DNA of 64,000 nt from Rhodanobacter sp. C01 (lineage in GTDB: Bacteria > Pseudomonadota > Gammaproteobacteria > Xanthomonadales > Rhodanobacteraceae). Both the position numbers and the translations under genes were made by a program. Below are positions 1-9,562 of this stretch, in pieces. The notes beneath the pieces were generated by a model. It saw only the letters and a list, made by a program, of their open reading frames with translations. It was not told the DNA's origin and did no database searches. The first letter of the stretch is position 1; each line of letters begins with the position of its first letter. Location of the stretch: the NCBI RefSeq assembly GCF_002001045.1, contig NZ_MUNR01000012.1, positions 434,001 to 498,000 on the forward strand, read 5' to 3'.

Positions 1-694
1 AGTCCCATGACGGCTTGGCCGCTTCGGCTGCCAGCTCGGCGATCGCACGGATCGCGACCTGCATCTGCTGGTGACCGAACATCACTGCGCCGAGCATCAC
101 GTCTTCGGACAGCAGCTTGGCTTCGGATTCCACCATCAGCACGGCACCCGAAGTACCGGCGACGACCAGATCCAGCTCGGAGGTCTTCAGTTCGGTATGC
201 GACGGGTTCAGCAGATACTGGCCATTGGCGTAACCGACGCGGGCTGCGCCGATCGGACCCTTGAACGGAATGCCGGCCAGCGACAGCGCGGCGGACGCGC
301 CGAGCAGCGCGACGATGTCGCCGTCAACCTCGGGGTTCAGCGAGACGACCTGTGCGATGACCTGCACCTCGTTCTTGAAGTCTTCCGGGAACAGCGGACG
401 CACCGGACGATCGATCAGACGCGAAGTCAGCGTCTCTTTCTCGGTCGGACGGCCTTCGCGCTTGAAGAAACCGCCCGGGATGCGACCGGCGGAGTAGAAC
501 TTTTCCACGTAGTCGACGGTGAGCGGGAAGAAATCCTGCCCTTCCTTCTGCTTGGTGGCCGCCACGGCGGTGACCAGCACCACGGTGCCGCCCATGCTGG
601 CCATCACCGCGCCGGACGCCTGGCGGGCAATTTCGCCCGTCTCCAGCGTGACTTCGTGACTACCGTACTGGAATGACTTGGTTACTTTTGCCAC
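1..694 (-). CDS. pnp: Polyribonucleotide nucleotidyltransferase (PNPase), N-terminal part
   Basis: Phosphorolytic 3'-5' exoribonuclease of the RNA degradosome. Only the first 231 codons or so of a roughly 700-residue protein are present; the 3' end lies beyond the left edge. The start is a GTG giving [11 protein letters not shown], preceded by a clear GAGGAG Shine-Dalgarno. The visible part is the first RNase PH-like core, with the family segments [12 protein letters not shown] and [14 protein letters not shown]. It follows rpsO by 25 nt, the standard rpsO-pnp arrangement, so both probably share a transcript. Confidence 0.97.
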   Translation of the reverse strand, partial: MAKVTKSFQYGSHEVTLETGEIARQASGAVMASMGGTVVLVTAVAATKQKEGQDFFPLTVDYVEKFYSAGRIPGGFFKREGRPTEKETLTSRLIDRPVRPLFPEDFKNEVQVIAQVVSLNPEVDGDIVALLGASAALSLAGIPFKGPIGAARVGYANGQYLLNPSHTELKTSELDLVVAGTSGAVLMVESEAKLLSEDVMLGAVMFGHQQMQVAIRAIAELAAEAAKPSWD

Positions 695-719
695 GTTGTT
701 CTACTCCTCGTCCGGTGGA

Positions 720-989
720 TTAACGGCGCAGGCCGAGGCGTTCGATCAGGGTCTGGTAGCGCGCAAGATCGCGATCTTTCAGATAGCTGAGCAGGCGCTT
801 GCGCTGGTTGACCAGCTTCAGCAGGCCACGGCGGGAATGGTGATCCTGCTTGTGTTCCTTGAAGTGGCCGGTGAGATGGTCGATGCGGGCGGACAGCAGG
901 GCCACCTGGACTTCGGTCGAACCGGTGTCGTTCGGCACGCGGCCGAAATCAGCAATGATCTTGCCGGTCTGTTCTGCAGTAAGAGACAT
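720..989 (-). CDS. rpsO: 30S ribosomal protein S15
   Basis: S15 binds the central domain of 16S rRNA early in 30S assembly and in many bacteria represses its own mRNA. The ATG chosen gives [10 protein letters not shown] and an 89-residue protein, the usual S15 length; an in-frame upstream ATG would add 14 atypical residues. Family segments [14 protein letters not shown] and [18 protein letters not shown] are present. It lies between truB and pnp as in E. coli. A very stable hairpin sits about 30 nt upstream of the start and may shape expression of this gene. Confidence 0.98.
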   Translation of the reverse strand: MSLTAEQTGKIIADFGRVPNDTGSTEVQVALLSARIDHLTGHFKEHKQDHHSRRGLLKLVNQRKRLLSYLKDRDLARYQTLIERLGLRR

Positions 990-1017
990 GGGTATGTGTT
1001 TCCTTGGAAAGGCGATG

Positions 1018-1063
1018 CGAAGCTTGTGCATGCATCATCTGGATGACGCATGCACAAGCTTCG
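1018..1063 (-). other. 16-bp perfect inverted repeat in the rpsO leader
   Basis: The arms CGAAGCTTGTGCATGC (1018-1033) and GCATGCACAAGCTTCG (1048-1063) are perfectly complementary. Beyond an A/C mismatch the loop adds a short TCATC/GATGA stem, giving a nearly continuous hairpin of about 20 bp. It lies between truB and rpsO. No T-run follows on the minus strand, so it does not look like a simple intrinsic terminator. An RNase III-type processing site or an S15/PNPase control structure is more plausible, but this is inference. Confidence 0.8.
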
Positions 1064-1156
1064 TCTAGTTGAATGAAAGCGTTGAATTAACTTGTCTATT
1101 CTACTGATGGGAGTGGTGTTACAACAAGTGCGGAGCGGCTTATCGGCGCAATTTCT

Positions 1157-2083
1157 TCAGCCGGGCGGCAAGTTGAAGCCACGCAGGATGCGCGCGCGGC
1201 CTGCCTCGTCCGCCTCCAGCACGGCCAGCAGTACGCCATCACTGGCGAACGCGGCACAACGGCCGGCAGCCGGCAGCCCCGGCAGGACGACTTGCTGACC
1301 GCGTGAAATGGCCATGCCTTGCGCTTCGTCGAGCTGCAACGATGGCAAATCGGACAATCCGGCCGAAACGGGCAACAACCACGCCAGCAACGCCTCGTCG
1401 TCCTGCTCCGCCGCCTGCTCCAGTTCAGCCAGCGAGACCATGCGCGGTTCGCGAAACGGTTCCACCCACAGCCGACGCAGAGCGGTCAGGTGCGCACCAC
1501 AACCCAGATCCTCGCCCAAATCCACCGCCAGCGAACGCACGTAGGTGCCGGAGCCGCATTCCACCAGCAGTGTCAGCGCATCGTCCGTACGCGCCAGCAG
1601 TTCGAACCGGTGAATTTCCACCTCGCGCGCAGGCACTTCGACGATCTCACCACGGCGCGCCTTGGCATACAGTCGCTCGCCATCCAGCTTGAGCGCCGAA
1701 TACATCGGCGGCACCTGCATGATGCGCCCGCGCAGTTTTGCCAGTGCCGCCTCGATGATGGCTTCATCGAGCTTCGGTACGGGACGCTGCTGCAAAATTT
1801 CGCCTTCACGATCGGCCGTATCAGTGGTGATGCCGAGCCGACACTCGGCTACATAGGCCTTGCGAGCGCCAAGCAGGCTGCCGGCCAGCTTGGTCGCTTC
1901 GCCGAAACACAGTGGCAACAGGCCGGTGGCCAGCGGATCGAGCGCTCCGGTATGGCCGCCCTTGGCCGCGCGCAAAAGCCGGCGCACGGTTTGCAATGCC
2001 TGGTTGGAACTCAGACCCAGCGGCTTGTCCAGCAAGACGATGCCGTGCAGATCACGGTGCTGGATACGCGGCAGACGACTCAT
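1157..2083 (-). CDS. truB: tRNA pseudouridine-55 synthase TruB
   Basis: TruB isomerises U55 in the T-loop of tRNAs. The catalytic Asp lies in GGHTGALDPLATG, with the upstream GIVLLDKPLGLSSN segment and the later GTYVRSLAVDLGE motif typical of the family. The ATG giving MSRLPRIQHRD is preferred; a TTG six codons upstream is also in frame. The protein is about 308 residues, normal for TruB with a C-terminal PUA-like part. It follows rbfA closely in the nusA-infB operon, the conserved order. Confidence 0.97.
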   Translation of the reverse strand: MSRLPRIQHRDLHGIVLLDKPLGLSSNQALQTVRRLLRAAKGGHTGALDPLATGLLPLCFGEATKLAGSLLGARKAYVAECRLGITTDTADREGEILQQRPVPKLDEAIIEAALAKLRGRIMQVPPMYSALKLDGERLYAKARRGEIVEVPAREVEIHRFELLARTDDALTLLVECGSGTYVRSLAVDLGEDLGCGAHLTALRRLWVEPFREPRMVSLAELEQAAEQDDEALLAWLLPVSAGLSDLPSLQLDEAQGMAISRGQQVVLPGLPAAGRCAAFASDGVLLAVLEADEAGRARILRGFNLPPG

Positions 2084-2110
2084 CGGTTCAGCAGCACCCA
2101 ATGTCCCGGT

Positions 2111-2494
2111 TCAATCCTGCTTGTCGCCGGTCGGCGGCATCAGATCACGCGCCTGTTCACGCAGGAGCGATTCGATGCGTTCGCCCTTGTCGACCGAGTC
2201 GTCGTACTTGAATTTCAGCTCCGGCACCCGGCGCATGCGCATGCCGCTGTGCGCCAGTGAGTGGCGGATTTCGTGGCCCATCGCATTCAGTGCCTTCACG
2301 GTCGGCAACCCCTGCTCGGGCAGCATGGCTGTCACCCATACGGTGGCCCAATCCAGGTCACGGGTGATTTCCACGTCCGATACGCTGACCGACGGCAGCC
2401 CATGATCACGCACGGCCGCATGCACCAGCAAACCCAGTTCGCGGCGCAACTCGGCACCGATGCGGTCGGTACGCTTGAAATCACGGGATGGCAT
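2111..2494 (-). CDS. rbfA: Ribosome-binding factor A
   Basis: RbfA is a small KH-fold factor that helps mature the 5' end of 16S rRNA in late 30S assembly and cold adaptation. The chosen ATG gives MPSRDFKRTDRIG with GGAGAG just upstream, and a 127-residue protein, the usual size. The segment VSDVEITRDLDWATVWVT and the PELKFKYDDSVDKGERI region are characteristic. It lies between infB and truB; an inverted repeat separates it from infB. Confidence 0.97.
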   Translation of the reverse strand: MPSRDFKRTDRIGAELRRELGLLVHAAVRDHGLPSVSVSDVEITRDLDWATVWVTAMLPEQGLPTVKALNAMGHEIRHSLAHSGMRMRRVPELKFKYDDSVDKGERIESLLREQARDLMPPTGDKQD

Positions 2495-2514
2495 GAGTCT
2501 CTCCAAATCAGATC

Positions 2515-2547
2515 GAGGTCCGTCGCCATGATACGGCGACGGACCTC
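2515..2547 (-). other. 13-bp inverted repeat between infB and rbfA
   Basis: GAGGTCCGTCGCC (2515-2527) and GGCGACGGACCTC (2535-2547) are perfectly complementary with a 7-nt loop. It sits in the short gap between infB and rbfA and has no following T-run, so it may stabilise or process the transcript rather than end it. Confidence 0.75.
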
Positions 2548-2583
2548 GCCCTTCCCCCTTTGCAGGGGAAAGGCAACAGTTCA

Positions 2584-5400
2584 TTACAGGGTGCGCGCCA
2601 CTTCCGTGCGCTCGAAGCACTCGATCTGGTCACCCGGCTTCACGTCGTTGTACTGCTTGACCGCGATGCCGCACTCCATGCCGTTGCGCACTTCGTCGAC
2701 CAGATCCTTGAAGCGACGCAGCGATTCCAGCTCGCCCTCGAAGATCACCACGTTGTCACGCAGCACGCGGATCGGCTTGCTGCGCTTGACCGAGCCTTCG
2801 GTGACCATGCAACCGGCCACGGCGCCGAATTTGGAGCTGCGGAACACGTCGCGGACTTCGGCGGTGCCGATGATGTCCTCGCGCACTTCCATGCCGAGCA
2901 GGCCAGTCGCCGCCTGGGTCACCTGGTCGATCACGTCATAGATGATCGAGAAGTAACGTACATCCAGGCCAGCCGTCTCGATCACCTTGCGCGCCGACGC
3001 GTCGGCGCGCACGTTGAAGCCGATGACCAGCGCCTTCGAAGCCGCCGCCAGGGTGGCGTCGGATTCGTTGATGCCGCCCACGCCGGACGAGACCACGTTG
3101 ACCCTGACCCGATCGTTGCCGATCTGGGTCAGCGACTCGCGCAGTGCCTCGACCGAACCCTGCACATCGCCCTTGACCAGGATGTTGAGCGTCTGCTGCT
3201 CCACGCCCTGACCCATCTTGGCGATGATGTCCTCGAGCCGGTTGCTCTTGCTGACCATGCGCGTTTCGCGGCGCTTGAGCTCGCGCTCCTGCGCCACTTC
3301 GCGGGCGAGGCGCTCGTCCTCGACGCAGACGAAGTCGTCGCCGGTTTCCGGCACGCCGGACAGACCCAGCACCTGCACCGGGATCGACGGACCGGCTTCC
3401 AGCACCTGCTGGCCGGTTTCGTCGATCAGCGCGCGCATGCGGCCATATTCGATACCGCAGACGACGAAGTCGCCCTTGCGCAGCGTGCCCTGCTGCACCA
3501 GCACGGTCGCGACCGGGCCGCGGCCACGATCCAGACGGGACTCGATCACCACGCCGGAGGCGCGGCCATCGGCGACGGCCTTGAGTTCCATGACCTCAGC
3601 CTGTACCGAGATCGCATCGAGCAGATCCTCGACGCCCGCGCCGGTCTTGGCCGATACCGGGATGAACTGGACGTCGCCGCCCCAGTCTTCCGGCACGACT
3701 TCATACTGCACCAGGCCCTGCTTGACGTTGTCGGGGTTGGCGCCGTCCTTGTCCATCTTGTTGACCGCGACGATCAGCGGCACCTTGGCGGCGCGCGCAT
3801 GCTTCACCGCTTCCACCGTCTGCGGCATCACGCCGTCGTCGGCGGCTACGACCAGGATCACGATGTCGGTCGACTGCGCGCCACGGGCACGCATCGAGGT
3901 GAACGCGGCATGGCCCGGGGTATCCAGGAACGTGATCACGCCCTTGGATGTTTCCACGTGGTACGCACCGATATGCTGGGTGATGCCACCGGCTTCGCCG
4001 GCAGCCACCTTGGTGCGACGGATGTAATCGAGCAGCGAGGTCTTGCCGTGATCGACATGGCCCATGATGGTCACCACCGGCGGGCGCGTGACCTTCTCGC
4101 CTTCCAGCTCGACGTTCTGGGTATGTGCCGCCAGCGTTTCCTCGGCATTGTTCTGGGTATCGGCCACCGGTGTGTGGCCAAGCTCCTCGACCACCAGCAC
4201 GGCAGTGTCGTGATCGATGGTCTGGTTGATGGTCGCCATCACGCCCATCTTGAACAGCGCCTTGACCACCTCGGAACCCTTGACCGCCATCTTCTGTGCA
4301 AGCTCGGCGACGATGTTGGCATCGCCCACCATCACTTCGCGCACCACGGGAGCCGTCGGTCGCGAGAACCCGTGCGGGCCGGACGGTGCATTGCTGCTAC
4401 GGCTCAATTCGCGAACACCGCCACGACCTGGCTTGCCGCGCTTGTTGCTGGAGGAGGAACGGCGAGCCCGATCGGCATCGCTCAGATGCATCTGGCCGCC
4501 AGCAAAACGCTTGCTGCCATCACGCTCTTCCTTGCTGCCGTTGATCTCGTCGCGTTCGCGGCCATGTCGCGGAGCCTTGCCGCGACCGGCGTCACCCGAA
4601 GCAGCCGGTGCTGTCGCGTTGACGGCTGGACCCGGGCGGGCCGCTGGCGTTACCGGGGCCGCCGGAGCAGCCGGGGCGGGTACAGGTACCGGCTTGACCA
4701 GCTTTTCGCGTTTGCGCGGCTCATGGATGCGCGGCAGGATCATGCCCAGATCGCGCTGATCCATGCGCTGTACAGCAGCAGATTCGTCTTCGCTCTTGTC
4801 CGTCGCAGCAGTCTCGGCGACCGGCGTCGTGATGGCCTCCTGCGCACTGGCAGCCACATCTGTCTCGACGGCGACCTGCGCCTCGGACTGGCGCCGCGCC
4901 TGTTCCTGCTGCTCATCGAGGGCACGCTGCTGCGCCTCTTCATGACGGCGCTGTTCGGCCTCGATGCGCTCGCGTTCTTCCTGCTCACGCTGCTGCTGGG
5001 ATTCCTGCAGCTTGCGCACAGCCTCCTCGCGTTCGCCGTCGACACCGGCTTCCTCGGCGATCGCACTACGCTTGACATACGTCCGCTTGGCACGCACTTC
5101 GACGTTGACCGTCTTGGCTGCACCGGCTGCACCGCGGCCACCAGGCGTGGCCACCTTCAGCTCGCCGACAGTACGGCGCTTGAGGGTGATCTGGCGCGGG
5201 GCGCTGTCCTCGACTTCGGCGGCGGCTTCATTCTTGCCATGCGTGCGGCGCAGGAAGCCCAGCAGTTTCACCTTTTCGGTGCTGCTGATGACCTGCTCCT
5301 GATCGGAGAATTTCATGCCTGCCTCACCAAGCTGCGTCAACAGCTTGTCGACCGGCATGCCCAGTACCTGGGCGAGTTGTTTGATCGTGACGTCCGACAT
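2584..5400 (-). CDS. infB: Translation initiation factor IF-2
   Basis: IF-2 is the GTPase that brings fMet-tRNA to the 30S P site. The 938-residue protein starts [14 protein letters not shown], the N-terminal IF2N fold, followed by a long charged linker rich in Glu/Arg/Gln (residues about 110-330). The G domain has G1 [10 protein letters not shown]3 DTPGHAAF and G4 NKMDKD. The C-terminal domains end in [14 protein letters not shown], typical of the family. It lies downstream of nusA and is co-directional with rbfA. Confidence 0.98.
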   Translation of the reverse strand: MSDVTIKQLAQVLGMPVDKLLTQLGEAGMKFSDQEQVISSTEKVKLLGFLRRTHGKNEAAAEVEDSAPRQITLKRRTVGELKVATPGGRGAAGAAKTVNVEVRAKRTYVKRSAIAEEAGVDGEREEAVRKLQESQQQREQEERERIEAEQRRHEEAQQRALDEQQEQARRQSEAQVAVETDVAASAQEAITTPVAETAATDKSEDESAAVQRMDQRDLGMILPRIHEPRKREKLVKPVPVPAPAAPAAPVTPAARPGPAVNATAPAASGDAGRGKAPRHGRERDEINGSKEERDGSKRFAGGQMHLSDADRARRSSSSNKRGKPGRGGVRELSRSSNAPSGPHGFSRPTAPVVREVMVGDANIVAELAQKMAVKGSEVVKALFKMGVMATINQTIDHDTAVLVVEELGHTPVADTQNNAEETLAAHTQNVELEGEKVTRPPVVTIMGHVDHGKTSLLDYIRRTKVAAGEAGGITQHIGAYHVETSKGVITFLDTPGHAAFTSMRARGAQSTDIVILVVAADDGVMPQTVEAVKHARAAKVPLIVAVNKMDKDGANPDNVKQGLVQYEVVPEDWGGDVQFIPVSAKTGAGVEDLLDAISVQAEVMELKAVADGRASGVVIESRLDRGRGPVATVLVQQGTLRKGDFVVCGIEYGRMRALIDETGQQVLEAGPSIPVQVLGLSGVPETGDDFVCVEDERLAREVAQERELKRRETRMVSKSNRLEDIIAKMGQGVEQQTLNILVKGDVQGSVEALRESLTQIGNDRVRVNVVSSGVGGINESDATLAAASKALVIGFNVRADASARKVIETAGLDVRYFSIIYDVIDQVTQAATGLLGMEVREDIIGTAEVRDVFRSSKFGAVAGCMVTEGSVKRSKPIRVLRDNVVIFEGELESLRRFKDLVDEVRNGMECGIAVKQYNDVKPGDQIECFERTEVARTL

Positions 5401-5547
5401 CGTGTTCTTTGCTCCGCCGTTCCCGCGCTTGGGCCCCGTTCGGCCCTTATCGTCTGTGCGGCATTATCTGCGCGCCACCTCCATCCGTGGTGAAAGGCTC
5501 TACCGAGCCCTTCTCGGCGCACCCATCCAGGGTGCGGCCGTCCGCGG

Positions 5548-7053
5548 TTAGCCGCCTTTCTCCAGCCGCTCGATCATCGGTGCACGCGCGGCCATGATCA
5601 GTGCCGCGGCGCGCTCCTCGTCCATGCCTTCGATATCGATCAGGTCGTCCACTGCCAGGTCAGCCAGGTCATCGACCGTACTCACTTCACGAGCCGCCAA
5701 CGAATACGCGGTCGCCTCGTCCATACCCGGCAGCTCGAGCAGCTCAGCGGACGGCTTGTGCTCGTCAACGCCCTCTTCCACGGCCAGTGCCTCGGTCAGC
5801 AACGCGTCGCGGGCACGGGCGCGCAACTCCTCGACGATGTCCTCGTCGAAGCCCTCCACCGCCAGCAGCTCGGCGCTGGGCACGTAGGCGATTTCCTCGA
5901 TGCTGGAGAAACCTTCCTGCACGAGAATGACAGCGATTTCCTGGTCCACCTCGAGCTTGTCCATGAACAGCTGGCGCGCGGATTCCTGCTCGGACTCGCT
6001 CTTCGCGGTGACCTGATCCTGGGTCATCACGTTGAGCTGCCAGCCGGTCAGCTTGCTTGCCAGACGTACGTTCTGGCCACCGCGGCCGATCGCCTGGGAC
6101 AGCTTGTCCTCGGCCACCGCGATGTCCATCGAGTGCTTTTCCTCGTCCATGATGATGGACTGCACTTCCGCCGGCGCCATCGCATTGATGACGAACTGCG
6201 CCTGGTTCTCGTGCCACAGGATGATGTCGACGCGCTCGCCGTTGAGATCGTTGGAGACCGCCTGCACACGCGAGCCGCGCATGCCGATGCAGGCACCGAT
6301 CGGATCGGTGCGGCTGTCATGCGCCAGCACGGCAATCTTTGCGCGATCGCCCGGATCGCGAGCACAGCCCTTGATCTCGACCAGACCCTGGCCGACTTCC
6401 GGCACTTCCAGCTTGAACAGCTCGATCATGAATTCCGGCGCCGCACGCGACACGAACAGCTGCGGACCACGCGCTTCGGACTTCACTTCGTAAAGGTAGC
6501 CGCGCACGCGGTCGCCGACGCGGGCCGATTCGCGCGGAATCGTCTTGTCGCGCGGAATGAACGCCTCGGCGTTGCTGCCCAGGTCGAGGTAGATGTTGCC
6601 ACGCTCGACGCGCTTGACGATGCCGGTGACCAGTTCACCGACGCGGTCGGCAAAGGCATCGACCACCTGCTGGCGCTCGGCTTCGCGCACACGCTGCACG
6701 ATCACCTGCTTGGCGGCCTGCGCGGCAATGCGGCCGAATTCGGCGTTCTCGACCTGCTGCTCGATGTATTCGCCCACCTCGGCGTCTGCACGTTCGTCCA
6801 GCGCATCCATCAGGCGCAGCTGGTAGAACGGCGATTCCATCTCGCCATCGTCGGCAATCACTTCCCAGCGACGGAAGGTTTCGTACTCGCCAGTGTCGTG
6901 ATTGATCGACACGCGAATGTCGGGTTCCTCTTCCGGATAGCGCTTCTTCGCGGCCGAGGCCAGCGCAGCCTCCATCGCCTCGAAAATCACATCGAGCGGC
7001 ACGCCCTTTTCATTGGCGACCGCCTCGACGACCAGCAAAAGCTCTTTGCTCAT
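5548..7053 (-). CDS. nusA: Transcription termination/antitermination factor NusA
   Basis: NusA binds RNA polymerase and modulates pausing, termination and antitermination. The ATG giving [17 protein letters not shown] is the family start; the frame stays open 34 codons upstream with no typical NusA sequence. At 501 residues it has the N-terminal RNAP-binding domain, an S1 domain (residues about 135-200), two KH domains including [14 protein letters not shown] and [13 protein letters not shown], and two acidic C-terminal repeats ([28 protein letters not shown]). It lies between rimP and infB as in E. coli. Confidence 0.98.
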   Translation of the reverse strand: MSKELLLVVEAVANEKGVPLDVIFEAMEAALASAAKKRYPEEEPDIRVSINHDTGEYETFRRWEVIADDGEMESPFYQLRLMDALDERADAEVGEYIEQQVENAEFGRIAAQAAKQVIVQRVREAERQQVVDAFADRVGELVTGIVKRVERGNIYLDLGSNAEAFIPRDKTIPRESARVGDRVRGYLYEVKSEARGPQLFVSRAAPEFMIELFKLEVPEVGQGLVEIKGCARDPGDRAKIAVLAHDSRTDPIGACIGMRGSRVQAVSNDLNGERVDIILWHENQAQFVINAMAPAEVQSIIMDEEKHSMDIAVAEDKLSQAIGRGGQNVRLASKLTGWQLNVMTQDQVTAKSESEQESARQLFMDKLEVDQEIAVILVQEGFSSIEEIAYVPSAELLAVEGFDEDIVEELRARARDALLTEALAVEEGVDEHKPSAELLELPGMDEATAYSLAAREVSTVDDLADLAVDDLIDIEGMDEERAAALIMAARAPMIERLEKGG

Positions 7054-7158
7054 TGCAGCTACTCCACAGGCGCCCATCGGCGTCCAATCGTTAACTTTCG
7101 CATCCGTCCAGGACGCCGTGATCAACAAACGACCATCCATGGCCGCACTCTTCAATTC

Positions 7159-7707
7159 TTAACCAGCAGTGTTCTTCTTGCCGGGTATCTTGCTGCCGGG
7201 CTTGGGCTGCGGTGCATAACCAAGCGCTACCCAGTCCGGCACCACACGCGCACTTTCCACCAGCGCATGCTCGAATTCGAATGTCTTGCCTTCGGCTTCC
7301 AGCACGATGCGCTCGCCTTCCACCGAAACCAGCTTGCCGCGCAGACGACGACGCCCTTCCAGCGGTGCTTTCAGCAGCAATTTCACTTCCTGCCCATTCA
7401 CCTTTGCAAACTGTGCCGCCGTGAACAGCGGCCGATCGATGCCCGGCGAGGAAACCTCGAGCACGTAATGACCCGGGATCGGATCCTCCACGTCGAGCAG
7501 CGCAGACAACTCGCGGCTGGCGCTCTCGCAGTCCTCGATGCCAACCTCGCGGCGTTCATCCTCGGCTGCACCATCCTTGTGGAGCAGATCCAGGTAAACG
7601 CGCAGCGTACTCTGTCCATGCGACGGGGTGAACTCCACGCCGAGGCATTCCAGGCCCAGATCGGCCAGGATACCGGTGAAGCGTTGTGCCAGTGCCTGTG
7701 TATCCAT
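7159..7707 (-). CDS. rimP: Ribosome maturation factor RimP
   Basis: RimP (YhbC) assists 30S subunit maturation. The ATG giving [18 protein letters not shown] is the family-like start and yields 182 residues. The motifs LECLGVEF and [19 protein letters not shown] are diagnostic. It is the first protein gene of the nusA-infB operon, downstream of the initiator tRNA and a terminator-like hairpin. The 3' end has an extended basic tail ([14 protein letters not shown]). Confidence 0.96.
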   Translation of the reverse strand: MDTQALAQRFTGILADLGLECLGVEFTPSHGQSTLRVYLDLLHKDGAAEDERREVGIEDCESASRELSALLDVEDPIPGHYVLEVSSPGIDRPLFTAAQFAKVNGQEVKLLLKAPLEGRRRLRGKLVSVEGERIVLEAEGKTFEFEHALVESARVVPDWVALGYAPQPKPGSKIPGKKNTAG

Positions 7708-7856
7708 GGATTCGCCTTCCCAGCTCACTCTCAGAACAGCAGAAACAAAAAATGGGCTCCAACGGCCCATTTCCCTATCTCGCCGATGTCCTTCCTCGTA
7801 CAGCTCCTTCCGGCGCCGAAGCCTAGCTCAGCTCCGTGCAACGCATCCATGCGCCC

Positions 7857-7883
7857 AACAAAAAAGCCTCACGAGGAGGCTTT
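7857..7883 (-). terminator. Intrinsic terminator/attenuator between tRNA-fMet and rimP
   Basis: On the minus strand an AAAGCCTC/GAGGCTTT stem with a 5-nt loop is followed by a run of T residues. It lies directly after the initiator tRNA and before rimP, so it should release tRNA precursors while letting partial read-through into rimP-nusA-infB, as for E. coli metY. The read-through role is inference. Confidence 0.85.
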
Positions 7884-7901
7884 CTTGCATCAAGAAAGAT
7901 C

Positions 7902-7978
<77 letters not shown>

Positions 7979-7991
7979 TCAGAGTCCGAAG

Positions 7992-8020
7992 AGTTTAGCG
8001 GGGTGGCCGGTTTCTTGCAA
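7992..8020 (-). promoter_or_regulatory. Sigma-70-type promoter for the tRNA-fMet/nusA operon
   Basis: On the minus strand TTGCAA (8015-8020) and TAAACT (7992-7997) are separated by exactly 17 nt, and the -10 ends about 13 nt before the mature tRNA. Assigned by sequence match only. Confidence 0.6.
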
Positions 8021-8056
8021 GCCTCGATCCGAGAAATCCGTCATTTTGCAGTGAAC

Positions 8057-8076
8057 CATCGTGCCATGACACGATG
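8057..8076 (-). other. Hairpin after nuoN
   Basis: CATCGTG and CACGATG arms with a 6-nt loop lie about 20 nt past the nuoN stop. On the minus strand no T-run follows, so it may be a transcript-end stabiliser or a weak terminator of the nuo operon. Confidence 0.4.
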
Positions 8077-8095
8077 ATTTTCCATCAACTATAGA

Positions 8096-9550
8096 TCAAA
8101 GTCCGAAAGCGGAACGGCACCAGCCCAGCAGCGGCCCCCAGTACAAGCCAAGCGCCAGCAGCGACAACGCGTTCAGCGAGAGCACCACACGCAATGGCTT
8201 GTCCTGCTGCACCGTCAGCACGCTGCCCTCTGCCGGTTTGTCGAAGTACATCACCTTGATCACATACAGGTAGTAGTACAGGCCGATGATCGCGAACACG
8301 ATGCCGACGATCGCCAGCCATAGCATGTTCGCGTGAATCGCCGCTTCCAGCACCAGCACCTTGGCCCAGAAGCCGAACAGCGGTGGCACACCGGCCAGCG
8401 AGAACATCGCCAGCAGCATCAGGAACGCCATCCACGGCGACTTCTGGTTGAGCCCCTTGAGATCAGCGATTTCCTCGCACTCGAAACCTGCACGGCTCAG
8501 CGCCAGCATCACACCGAACGCAGCCACACCCATCAGCGCATAGCAGATCGCGTAGAACATCGCCGCGGCATAACCCTCCGGGCCGGCAGCGGAAAGACCG
8601 AGCAACAGGTAACCCATGTGCGAGATGGTGGAATACGCCAGCATGCGCTTGAGGTTGGTCTGCACGATGGCGACCAGGTTGCCGATCGCCAGCGAGATCA
8701 CCGCCAGCACGGCCAGCATCAGATGCCAATGCTGCGACAGGTCGCCCATGCCCGAGCTCAGCAGGCGAAATGCCATGCCGAATGCAGCCAGCTTGGAGCC
8801 GGAGGCAATGAACGTGGTGATCGGAGTCGGCGCGCCCTGATAGACGTCCGGGATCCACATGTGGAACGGTGCAGCGCCAAGCTTGAAGCCGATGCCGACG
8901 ATCATGAAGATCAGCCCGAACAACAGCAGATTCGGTGCCGTGGTGTACGTCATCACGTTATGCAGCTGCGCCAGGTCCAGACTCGGCGTGCCACCCATGC
9001 CGGAGGCGCCGTAGACCATCGACATGCCGTACAGCAGCATGCCTGAAGCCAGTGCGCCCAGCACGAAGTACTTGATCGCAGCTTCCGACGGCAACCTTGC
9101 GTCGCGGTTCAGTGCGACAAGCGCGTAGGACGACAGCGAGAGCAGTTCCAGGCCGAGATAGACGGTAAGCAAATTGCCAGCCGACACCAGCAGCATGATG
9201 CCAAGCACTGCAAAGATCATCAGCGTGTAGAACTCGCCGATCAGCAGCTTGCGGTCGATCAGGTAGGGCCGCGCATAGACGAACACCAAGGCCGTGGTAC
9301 CCAGTGCGAAGACCTTGAGTATCTCGGCCACGTCGTCGCGCACGAACATGCCACCGAACGCCGTCGCGGCCTGCTCCGGTTGACCGGCAATCACCAGGTA
9401 GATCCCCACCAGCAGGACGAAGATCGAAATCCAGTGCAGATGCGGCCGCTGCTCGGGCTTCATGAACGCGTCTGTCAGCAACAGTACGCATGCCGCAGCC
9501 ACCAGATAAAACTCCGGCAGCATGATCAGAATGTCATTGAAAGTCGGCAT
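8096..9550 (-). CDS. nuoN: NADH-quinone oxidoreductase subunit N
   Basis: Antiporter-like membrane subunit of respiratory complex I, part of the proton-pumping arm. The 484-residue protein is almost wholly hydrophobic (about 14 membrane helices) and carries the Mrp-type segment KLGAAPFHMWIPDVYQGAPT and the later LKRMLAYSTISHMGYLL. It is the last gene of the nuo operon, 12 nt after nuoM. Confidence 0.97.
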   Translation of the reverse strand: MPTFNDILIMLPEFYLVAAACVLLLTDAFMKPEQRPHLHWISIFVLLVGIYLVIAGQPEQAATAFGGMFVRDDVAEILKVFALGTTALVFVYARPYLIDRKLLIGEFYTLMIFAVLGIMLLVSAGNLLTVYLGLELLSLSSYALVALNRDARLPSEAAIKYFVLGALASGMLLYGMSMVYGASGMGGTPSLDLAQLHNVMTYTTAPNLLLFGLIFMIVGIGFKLGAAPFHMWIPDVYQGAPTPITTFIASGSKLAAFGMAFRLLSSGMGDLSQHWHLMLAVLAVISLAIGNLVAIVQTNLKRMLAYSTISHMGYLLLGLSAAGPEGYAAAMFYAICYALMGVAAFGVMLALSRAGFECEEIADLKGLNQKSPWMAFLMLLAMFSLAGVPPLFGFWAKVLVLEAAIHANMLWLAIVGIVFAIIGLYYYLYVIKVMYFDKPAEGSVLTVQQDKPLRVVLSLNALSLLALGLYWGPLLGWCRSAFGL

Positions 9551-9562
9551 GTTCGATTCCGA

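Noticed and set aside
2560-5493. A 977-codon open frame on the plus strand across infB
   Set aside because: It is fully antisense to infB and is explained by high GC and codon bias. Its composition is not protein-like (His/Asp/Arg-rich).
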